A stretch of DNA of 12,058 nt from Geobacter sp. (GTDB lineage Bacteria; Desulfobacterota; Desulfuromonadia; Geobacterales; Geobacteraceae), in assembly GCA_003499925.1 (NCBI GenBank), contig DNRQ01000084.1:5570-17627 (forward strand), in the 5' to 3' direction. The notes below the pieces were generated by a model, which had not been told where the DNA came from, searched no databases, and saw only the letters and a list, made by a program, of their open reading frames with translations. Position 1 is the first letter of the stretch. Every line of letters begins with the position of its first letter. Made by a program: the position numbers and the translations under genes. Below, piece after piece: positions 7,225 to 12,058 of this stretch.

Positions 7225-7238
7225 CTGCTCAGGCAGCT
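7223..7238. terminator. Small hairpin between the convergent kinase and higA genes
   Basis: AGCTGC (7223-7228) pairs with GCAGCT (7233-7238) across the loop TCAG, exactly at the junction of the two convergent stops. It has no T-run on either strand, so it is at best a weak or Rho-assisted end signal. Confidence 0.25.
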
Positions 7239-7516
7239 CTTGACAGCCTCTGTACTCCCTCCAGTGCACCTTTTTGTGTGGTCTTCCAGAGATCGTACTG
7301 CATCTGCTGGATCAGCCAGCTTTCCGGAGTCGTATCAAAGGCTATCGAAAGGCGCACCGCCATTTCCGGGGTTACGCCGCTTCGGCCGTTAATTAGCGAA
7401 GAGAGAGCCTTTCGGCTGACACCCAAAGCCTTGGCTGCCTCCGTGACCGATAGTTCCAGAGGTTCAAGGCATAGTGCACGAATTGTTTCGCCGGGGTGAG
7501 GAGGGTTATGCATCAT
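7229..7516 (-). CDS. higA: HigA-type antitoxin, Xre-family HTH
   Basis: This 95-residue DNA-binding protein of the HigA/VapI family is normally the antitoxin and autorepressor of a higBA toxin-antitoxin operon. The N-terminus MMHNPPHPGETIRALCLEPL is typical of the family. The helix-turn-helix lies at about residues 24-44 (VTEAAKALGVSRKALSSLING) and is followed by the family stretch SGVTPEMAVRLSIAFDTTPESWL. The first of two adjacent ATGs is chosen because GGAG (7528-7525, - strand) lies eight bases upstream. An in-frame ATG at 7543 would extend the protein into the higB remnant and has no good binding site. The toxin gene that should precede it is reduced to a stub. The antitoxin is thus solitary here and may serve as a repressor or an anti-addiction factor. 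Confidence 0.9.
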   Translation of the reverse strand: MMHNPPHPGETIRALCLEPLELSVTEAAKALGVSRKALSSLINGRSGVTPEMAVRLSIAFDTTPESWLIQQMQYDLWKTTQKGALEGVQRLSRAA

Positions 7517-7583
7517 GGTTACTTCTCCTTTCCTTAGACTCATAATAGCGCTGCAACCCCTTGTGCTTGAATGACTTGATCAT
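7506..7583 (-). pseudogene. higB: Remnant of higB toxin: first 16 codons only
   Basis: Upstream of higA, the - strand reads ATG at 7583-7581 and then codes for MIKSFKHKGLQRYYES, the characteristic start of HigB (RelE-like) toxins. It then runs into SKERRSNHDA and stops at 7508-7506, inside the start of higA. A full HigB is about 92 residues; this frame has 25. The part lost would hold the RNase fold and catalytic residues, so no toxin can be made. The break falls at or just before AAGGAAAGGAG, the ribosome binding site of higA, as if an internal deletion removed nearly all of higB and spared both ends. The stub may still be translated and coupled to higA, because the frames overlap. It is too short for ordinary ORF calling. 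Confidence 0.8.
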
Positions 7584-7591
7584 GGGAAAAT

Positions 7592-7608
7592 GTAACCCGT
7601 CAGGTTAC
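7592..7608 (-). promoter_or_regulatory. Inverted-repeat operator, probably bound by HigA
   Basis: GTAACC-CGTCA-GGTTAC is a perfect 6-bp inverted repeat with a 5-bp spacer. It lies eight bases upstream of the higB remnant start. HigA-type antitoxins repress their own operon through palindromes in this position, so this is the likely autoregulatory site. A poor promoter could overlap it (TTGCAA at 7614-7609 on the - strand as -35), but no good -10 is seen. Confidence 0.6.
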
Positions 7609-7684
7609 GATTTGCAAGGCGAATTCTTCTGCTGGGCATGTAATGCGGTCAGGGGAGCTTTTGAGGGATTGGAGGGTACGGTAC

Positions 7685-7720
7685 AAAAAGGGGGGCGGAT
7701 CACTGATCCGCCCCCCTTTT
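7685..7720 (-). terminator. Intrinsic terminator of htpG
   Basis: An 11-bp perfect stem pairs GGGGGGCGGAT (7690-7700) with ATCCGCCCCCC (7706-7716) around the loop CACTG. It is flanked by five A (7685-7689) and four T (7717-7720). Read on the - strand it follows the htpG stop by 16 bases and ends in TTTTT, a classic intrinsic terminator. Because both flanks carry A/T runs it could also work on the + strand, where it would stop transcripts entering htpG antisense. Confidence 0.9.
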
Positions 7721-7736
7721 GATTCATTCACATGAG

Positions 7737-9671
7737 CTACTTCGCGCTCGCCACCATCAGCTCGCTTACCAGCTTGGTGAAGCGAAGCGGATCCTTGATC
7801 GGGGTCCCTTCGGTCAGCAGCGCCTGGTCGAAGAGAAGCTCGGAGTAATCGGCAAGCTTCGCGTTTTCCTTGTCCTTCTCGTACATGGCCGTCATCACCT
7901 GCATGATCGGGTGGTCCGGGTTCAATTCCAGGATGCGCTTCGCCTCGGGAACCTCCTGGTTCATCGACTTCAGGATCTTCTCCATGTTGGCGTTCAGCCC
8001 CATCTCGTCGGCGACCAGGCAGCAGGCACTCTCGGTAAGACGCGACGATAGCCGCACTTCCTTGACCTTTTCCTTGAGCGTTTCCTGGATGTAGGCGATG
8101 ACGCCGCCGTACTCCTTCTTCGCCTCTTCCGTCTTCGCCTCGTGGGCCTTCTTCTCCTCCTCGGAATCGAGCTCCAGGTCGCCCCTGTCGATCGCCTTCA
8201 GGTGTTTCTCATTGTAATGGGTAACCGTCTGCACCACCCACTCGTCGACCGGGTCCGTCATGTAGAGGACCTCGTAATCCTTCTTGCGGAACACCTCCAT
8301 GTAGGGGGAGTTCTCTACCGAGGCGCGCGACATGCCGGTGATGTAGTAGATCTCCTTTTGCCCTTCCGGCATGCGCTCCAGGTATTCCTTGAGCGAGACG
8401 TATTTGCCGTTCTCGGTCTTGGAGCTCTCGTAAAGGAGCAGGTCCTGGATCTTCTCCTTGTTGGCGTGGTCGAAGTGGATCCCTTCCTTCAGTACCGGAC
8501 CGAACTCGGAGTAGAACTTCAGGTACTCCTCGGGGGCCTTTTCCTTCATCTCGGCGAGGGTGGAGAGGATCTTGCCGACCAGGCTCTTCTGGATTCTCTT
8601 GATCTGCACGTCTTCCTGCAGGATCTCGCGGGAGACGTTGAGCGGCAGGTCGCTTGAGTCGACCACCCCCTTGATGAAGCGGAGGTAGTCCGGGAGGAGC
8701 GCCTCGCAGTTGTCGGTGATGTAGACCCGCTTCACGTAGAGGTGCACACCCTTCTTGTGGTCCCGCATGAAGAGATCGAACGGCTTGTGGGACGGGATGT
8801 AGACGATCGCCTTGAACTCGCTCACCCCTTCGGCCGAGTAGTGGATCGTGCTTAGGGGCTTGTCGTAGTCGTGGGAGATGTGCTTGTAGAATTCCTGGTA
8901 CTCCTCCTCGGTGATCTCGTTTTTGGACCTGGTCCAGATCGCCTTCATCGAGTTCAGGGTCTCTTCGGTGGTCTTGTCGATGTTGCCGCCACCCTCGATC
9001 ACCTTCCCTTCCGCATCCTTCACCGGCTCGCTGCGGGTGACGTCCATCACCACCGGGTACTGCACGTAATCCGAATATTTCTTGACGATGGAGCGGATGC
9101 GCCACTCATCCAGATACTCCTTCATCTCATCCTTGAGATGCAGCACGATTTCGGTGCCGCGCGTCTCCTTCTCGCACTCCTCGATGGTGTAGCTCCCGTC
9201 GCCGGTCGATTCCCAGCGGCAGCCGAACTGCTTCTCGCCGGCCTTGCGCGTGGTGAGCAGCACCTTGTCCGCCACCATGAAGGAGGCGTAGAAGCCGACG
9301 CCGAACTGTCCGATCAGCTCCGGGTTGTCCGCCAGGTTCTGCTCCTTGAGGCTCGCCACGAAACTGCGGGTCCCCGATTTGGCGATGGTGCCGATGTTGT
9401 CGGCCACCTCGTCCAGGCTCATGCCGATGCCGTTGTCGCTCACGGTCAGGGTCCCGGCATCCTTGTCGGCTCTGATCTTGATCTTCCAGTCCGCGTTCCC
9501 CTCCAGAAGCTCCATGTTGGAGTGGGACTCGAACCTTACCTTGTCTATGGCGTCAGACGCGTTGGAAATCAGCTCCCGCAGGAAGATCTCCTTGTTGGAG
9601 TAGAGTGAGTGGATCACCAGGTCCAGGAGCTGCTGGACCTCGGTCTCGAACTTCTTTACGGTTTTGGCCAT
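7737..9671 (-). CDS. htpG: Chaperone HtpG (bacterial Hsp90)
   Basis: This 644-residue cytoplasmic ATP-dependent chaperone has the usual length of bacterial Hsp90. The N-terminal GHKL ATPase domain shows all nucleotide-binding motifs: LRELISNASDAIDK with catalytic E33 and N37, DNGIGM (79-84), GTIAKSGT (94-101) and GQFGVGFY (121-128). The middle domain carries KKGVHLYVKRVYITDNCEAL and LNVSREILQ with R348, the arginine that contacts the ATP gamma-phosphate in the family. The C-terminal dimerisation domain is complete, and no MEEVD tail is present, as expected in bacteria. The start ATG has GGAG eleven bases upstream (9686-9683), slightly far. Upstream, CTTGAAA on the - strand (9746-9740) resembles the -35 element of a heat-shock (RpoH) promoter, but no clear -10 follows. 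The gene is a single unit ending at the hairpin at 7685-7720. Confidence 0.98.
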   Translation of the reverse strand: MAKTVKKFETEVQQLLDLVIHSLYSNKEIFLRELISNASDAIDKVRFESHSNMELLEGNADWKIKIRADKDAGTLTVSDNGIGMSLDEVADNIGTIAKSGTRSFVASLKEQNLADNPELIGQFGVGFYASFMVADKVLLTTRKAGEKQFGCRWESTGDGSYTIEECEKETRGTEIVLHLKDEMKEYLDEWRIRSIVKKYSDYVQYPVVMDVTRSEPVKDAEGKVIEGGGNIDKTTEETLNSMKAIWTRSKNEITEEEYQEFYKHISHDYDKPLSTIHYSAEGVSEFKAIVYIPSHKPFDLFMRDHKKGVHLYVKRVYITDNCEALLPDYLRFIKGVVDSSDLPLNVSREILQEDVQIKRIQKSLVGKILSTLAEMKEKAPEEYLKFYSEFGPVLKEGIHFDHANKEKIQDLLLYESSKTENGKYVSLKEYLERMPEGQKEIYYITGMSRASVENSPYMEVFRKKDYEVLYMTDPVDEWVVQTVTHYNEKHLKAIDRGDLELDSEEEKKAHEAKTEEAKKEYGGVIAYIQETLKEKVKEVRLSSRLTESACCLVADEMGLNANMEKILKSMNQEVPEAKRILELNPDHPIMQVMTAMYEKDKENAKLADYSELLFDQALLTEGTPIKDPLRFTKLVSELMVASAK

Positions 9672-9761
9672 GTGTTGTTCTTCTCCTTTTAAGCACTTTT
9701 TGGTAAGCCTCTCTGCAACCTAATCACTCCCCCCCGATATTTCAAGGGTGTTTTGAAAAAA

Positions 9762-9841
9762 GTGAAGGGTGAAAGGTGAAAGGTGAATAGATGCAAAACC
9801 TAATGTTGATGCTCCTGCTTTCTTCACCCTTCACCTTTCAC
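9762..9841. repeat. GTGAAAGG-type inverted repeat between htpG and trpE
   Basis: The left arm (9762-9787) consists of GTGAAGGG and GTGAAAGG units in a row. The right arm (9823-9841, TTCACCCTTCACCTTTCAC) is made of the complementary units, with 35 bases between. The arms can pair in more than one register. The whole 9672-9985 gap between the divergent htpG and trpE genes has no supported gene. A frame starting at 9791 runs into trpE, but its first 65 codons are this repeat and the promoter. Confidence 0.6.
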
Positions 9842-9871
9842 GGTTCCTTTCACGGTTCTTTTCACGGTTTA
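9836..9871 (+). repeat. Three tandem 12-bp units next to the trpE promoter
   Basis: TTTCACGGTTCC, TTTCACGGTTCT and TTTCACGGTTTA follow each other without a gap; the first ten bases are identical in the first two units. The array ends one base before the TTGACA hexamer. It overlaps the right arm of the inverted repeat. It may have arisen by slippage or may be a binding site. Confidence 0.75.
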
Positions 9872-9900
9872 TTGACACTTTTTTCCCCGTATGTTAATAA
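9872..9900 (+). promoter_or_regulatory. Probable sigma-70 promoter of trpE
   Basis: A perfect -35 hexamer TTGACA (9872-9877) is followed 17 bases later by TAATAA (9895-9900) as a -10. An alternative -10 is GTTAAT at 9893-9898 with a 15-base spacer. The spacer is T/C-rich and the surroundings are AT-rich compared with the genes. This is the only consensus -35 ahead of trpE and would give a leader of about 80 bases. Confidence 0.55.
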
Positions 9901-9901
9901 A

Positions 9902-9950
9902 GATGGGCTAAACCCGTTGCACGGCAAGGAAATCGCGCAACAGCCCCATC
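9902..9950 (+). promoter_or_regulatory. Hairpin in the trpE leader
   Basis: GATGGGCT (9902-9909) pairs with AGCCCCATC (9942-9950) with one bulged C, and inside it GTTGC (9916-9920) pairs with GCAAC (9937-9941). The structure lies between the promoter and the trpE ribosome binding site (AAGGAG, 9976-9981). No T-run follows. The only short frame in the leader (9891-9911, MLIKMG) has no tryptophan codon, so this is not a classical leader-peptide attenuator. It may bind a regulator or affect translation. Confidence 0.5.
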
Positions 9951-9985
9951 AACCCCCACAACCTTGGCACCAATCAAGGAGCCCC

Positions 9986-11461
9986 ATGTACCACCCTGAC
10001 TACGCGACATTCCAAACCCTCTCCGCCAAAGGCAATCTGATTCCGGTCTACAGGGAGATCCTGGCCGATCTGGACACGCCGGTTGGAGCCTTCAAGAAGA
10101 TCGACGACGGCCGCTACGGCTTCCTGCTGGAGAGTATCGAGGGGGGCGAGAAGTGGGGGCGCTACACCTTCCTGGGATCCTCCCCCGCCGTGGTGATCCG
10201 CGGCAAGGAGAGCTGGGTCGAGATCGTGGAGGGGGGCGAGGTGAGGCGCGTCGAGGTGGCCGATCCGCTGAACTACATCCGCGACTTCATGGCCCGCTAC
10301 CAGCCCGTCGAAGTCCCCGGCATCCCGCGCTTCTTCGGCGGCGCCGTAGGCTACCTGGGCTACGACTCGGTGCGCCATTTCGAGGCGCTTCCGGACCAGA
10401 ACCCGAGCAAGATCGGGGCGTACGACGCCTATTTCATCATCACCGACACCATCCTCATCTTCGACAGCCTGAGCCAGAAGATCAAGGTGGTCTCCAACGC
10501 GCACCTGGACGGCTCGACCACCCCGGAGGCCGCCTACGCCGAAGCGGTCGGCAAGATCGAAGGGCTGATCGCGCGCCTGAAGGCCCCGCTTACCGCCGCG
10601 CCGAAACAGCCGGCAGCAGGGAGGGTGGAACTCTCCTCCAACGTGAAGCGCGAAGAGTTCGAAAGCTGGGTCACCCGGGCCAAGGAGTACGTAAGAAGCG
10701 GCGACATCATCCAGGTGGTGCTGTCGCAGCGCTTCTCCGGAGAGCTCACCGTCGATCCCTTCGACATCTACCGGGCTCTCAGGACCCTGAACCCTTCACC
10801 CTACATGTTCTTCCTCCGTCTGGACCAGACCGTCGTGGTCGGCGCCTCGCCGGAGGTGATGGTGCGAAAGGAAGGGGACCTGGTCGAGCTGCGCCCCATC
10901 GCCGGCACCCGTCCGCGCGGCGCCACACCGGCCGCCGACGAAGCCCTGGTGCAGGAGCTGCTTGCCGATCCCAAGGAGCGCGCCGAGCACGTCATGCTGG
11001 TCGATCTGGGGAGAAACGACCTGGGGCGCGTCTGCAGGACCGGAAGCGTCAAGGTCTCAGAGCTTATGGTGGTCGAGCGCTACTCGCACGTGATGCACAT
11101 CGTCTCCAACGTGCAGGGGGAACTGGCAGGGGGGCAGGATGCCTTTGACGTGGTGCGGGCCACCTTCCCCGCGGGGACCCTTTCCGGAGCCCCCAAGGTG
11201 AGGGCGATGGAGATCATCGAGGAGCTAGAAGGGGTGCGGCGCGAGGTGTATGGCGGCGCCGTCGGTTACTTCTCCTTCTCCGGCAACATGGACATGGCGA
11301 TCGCCATAAGGACCCTGGTGGTGAAGGACGGCAAGGTGCACCTGCAGGCGGGGGCGGGGATCGTGGCCGATTCGGACCCTGCGGCCGAGTACGTCGAGAC
11401 GGTGAACAAGGCTATGGGGGTCGTTAAGGCGATCGAGATGGCCGAGCGGGGTCTTGACTGA
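9986..11461 (+). CDS. trpE: Anthranilate synthase component I
   Basis: This 491-residue enzyme converts chorismate to anthranilate using ammonia from the TrpG subunit, the first committed step of tryptophan synthesis. The N-terminal part has LLES (47-50), the motif that forms the tryptophan feedback site in TrpE. The chorismate-binding half shows ELRPIAGTRPRG (301-312), LGRNDLGRV (341-349), GAPKVRAMEIIEELEGVRR (from 401) and YGGAVGYFSFSGNMD, all typical of active TrpE. I chose ATG 9986 over the in-frame start at 9791 because the extension translates repeat and promoter DNA. AAGGAG (9976-9981) lies four bases upstream, a short but workable spacing, and MYHPDYATF is a usual TrpE start. trpG follows 132 bp downstream. 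Confidence 0.97.
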   Translation: MYHPDYATFQTLSAKGNLIPVYREILADLDTPVGAFKKIDDGRYGFLLESIEGGEKWGRYTFLGSSPAVVIRGKESWVEIVEGGEVRRVEVADPLNYIRDFMARYQPVEVPGIPRFFGGAVGYLGYDSVRHFEALPDQNPSKIGAYDAYFIITDTILIFDSLSQKIKVVSNAHLDGSTTPEAAYAEAVGKIEGLIARLKAPLTAAPKQPAAGRVELSSNVKREEFESWVTRAKEYVRSGDIIQVVLSQRFSGELTVDPFDIYRALRTLNPSPYMFFLRLDQTVVVGASPEVMVRKEGDLVELRPIAGTRPRGATPAADEALVQELLADPKERAEHVMLVDLGRNDLGRVCRTGSVKVSELMVVERYSHVMHIVSNVQGELAGGQDAFDVVRATFPAGTLSGAPKVRAMEIIEELEGVRREVYGGAVGYFSFSGNMDMAIAIRTLVVKDGKVHLQAGAGIVADSDPAAEYVETVNKAMGVVKAIEMAERGLD

Positions 11462-11472
11462 CCGCCAACACC

Positions 11473-11500
11473 CCCCCCTTTGCAAAGGGGGGCGGGGGGG
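11473..11500. repeat. C/G-rich palindrome between trpE and trpG
   Basis: CCCCCCTTTGCAAAGGGGGG (11473-11492) is a perfect 20-bp palindrome followed by CGGGGGGG. It starts 11 bases after the trpE stop. It lacks a T-run, so it is not a good intrinsic terminator. It resembles single stems of the three-stem repeats near lemA in base composition, but no shared termini are seen. Confidence 0.7.
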
Positions 11501-11593
11501 ATTTGCCTCGGCAGTCGAAATCCAATTGAATTCCCCTTGGGGTACTTTCCAAGATTAAAGGCCGTACAGGCTTTAGGTTCTACGAGGTTTTTC

Positions 11594-12058
11594 ATGCTCC
11601 TGATGATAGATAACTACGATTCCTTCACCTACAACATCGTCCAGTACCTGGGCGAGCTCGGTGAGGAGGTGCGGGTTTTTCGCAACGACAAGATAACGCT
11701 TGCCGAGATCGAGGCGCTGGCACCCCAGCGCCTGGTGATTTCCCCCGGACCCTGCTCACCCGAGGAGGCCGGCATCTCGGTAGAGGTGGTGCGGCACTTC
11801 GCCGGACGCATCCCGATCCTCGGCGTCTGCCTCGGGCACCAGTCGATAGGCTACGCCTTCGGCGGAAAAGTCGTCAAGAGTGCCACCCTCATGCACGGCA
11901 AGACCTCTCCGATCCTGCACAACGGGGAGGGGCTCTTCGCCGGGCTTCCCAACCCGTTTGCGGCGACCCGCTACCATTCGCTCATCGTGGAGCGCGAGTC
12001 GCTTCCGGAGGAGCTGGAGGTGACCGCCTGGGTCGCCGAGGGGGAGATCATGGGGATG
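11594..12058 (+). CDS. trpG: Anthranilate synthase component II, glutamine amidotransferase (partial, 5' part)
   Basis: The first 155 codons of a TrpG/PabA-type class I glutamine amidotransferase are present; the frame is open to the window end. It supplies ammonia to TrpE by hydrolysing glutamine. Visible motifs are the MLLMIDNYDSFTYNIVQYL start, the oxyanion-region ISPGPCSP (49-56) and GVCLGHQ with nucleophile C79. The region RYHSL near 138 and EIMGM at the end match the family. The catalytic His and Glu, expected about 15 residues further on, lie outside the window. GAGG (11584-11587) is six bases before the ATG. Position after trpE favours TrpG over PabA, although one protein often serves both anthranilate and aminodeoxychorismate synthases. 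The family is about 190 residues long. Confidence 0.95.
   Translation, partial: MLLMIDNYDSFTYNIVQYLGELGEEVRVFRNDKITLAEIEALAPQRLVISPGPCSPEEAGISVEVVRHFAGRIPILGVCLGHQSIGYAFGGKVVKSATLMHGKTSPILHNGEGLFAGLPNPFAATRYHSLIVERESLPEELEVTAWVAEGEIMGM

Noticed and set aside
8209..9105. A 298-codon frame on the - strand inside htpG in another phase.
   Set aside because: It is a frame-shifted shadow of a well-conserved Hsp90 gene, rich in Arg, Gly and Pro, with no domain of its own.
9721..9747. A possible RpoH heat-shock promoter for htpG, with CTTGAAA on the - strand at 9746-9740.
   Set aside because: The -35 match is good, but no CCCCAT-like -10 follows at the right distance; a run of G lies there instead. 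Transcription-start mapping would decide.
9791..9985. A 65-codon N-terminal extension of trpE, including an FHGSFHGSFHG repeat.
   Set aside because: It is the translation of the GTGAAAGG and 12-bp tandem repeats and of the promoter. The ATG at 9986 has a ribosome binding site and a family-typical start.

Overview
The window reads as a chromosomal segment of a GC-rich Geobacteraceae-like bacterium (Geobacter, Citrifermentans or Geomonas type, Desulfuromonadota). This rests on the protein style, the many two-component proteins, the C/G-rich palindromes between genes and the dispersed GTGAAAGG-type repeats. No species call is possible without a search.

Layout. (1) Bases 1-2712 carry a lemA / TPM / TPM cluster on the + strand: a LemA lipoprotein, a secreted and membrane-anchored TPM (YgcG-like) protein with a glycine-rich tail, and a second TPM protein with two membrane helices, translationally coupled to the first. 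Structured repeats lie in front of lemA and between lemA and the first TPM gene. They have C/G-rich three-stem folds, and one copy is bounded by 20-bp imperfect terminal inverted repeats, like a small non-autonomous element. (2) Bases 2950-7224 hold two signalling genes on the + strand: a response regulator with an N-terminal MshEN-type (possible c-di-GMP-binding) domain, then a 1015-residue hybrid histidine kinase (Cache, two PAS, HisKA, HATPase, receiver). Each has a long leader, and the kinase leader can form three consecutive hairpins ending just before its ribosome binding site. (3) On the - strand, bases 7229-7583 hold a HigA-type antitoxin preceded by what looks like the first 16 codons of a deleted higB toxin, with a perfect inverted-repeat operator still in place. 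(4) htpG (Hsp90) follows on the - strand with an intrinsic terminator. (5) From 9872 on the + strand come a promoter, a hairpin leader, trpE and the start of trpG. trpG runs off the window end. trpE and trpG are separated by 132 bp containing another C/G-rich palindrome.

How the genes relate. lemA and the TPM genes form a cell-envelope group whose biochemical role is poorly defined in general. The receiver protein and hybrid kinase could form a phosphorelay, although the sequence does not prove pairing. trpE and trpG encode the two subunits of anthranilate synthase, the first committed step of tryptophan synthesis. htpG is a general chaperone with its own transcription unit.

I see no large undescribed gene system. 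The observations most worth following are the truncated higB in front of an intact higA, the MshEN-receiver fusion, the three-stem repeat family, and the structured leaders of the kinase gene and trpE.
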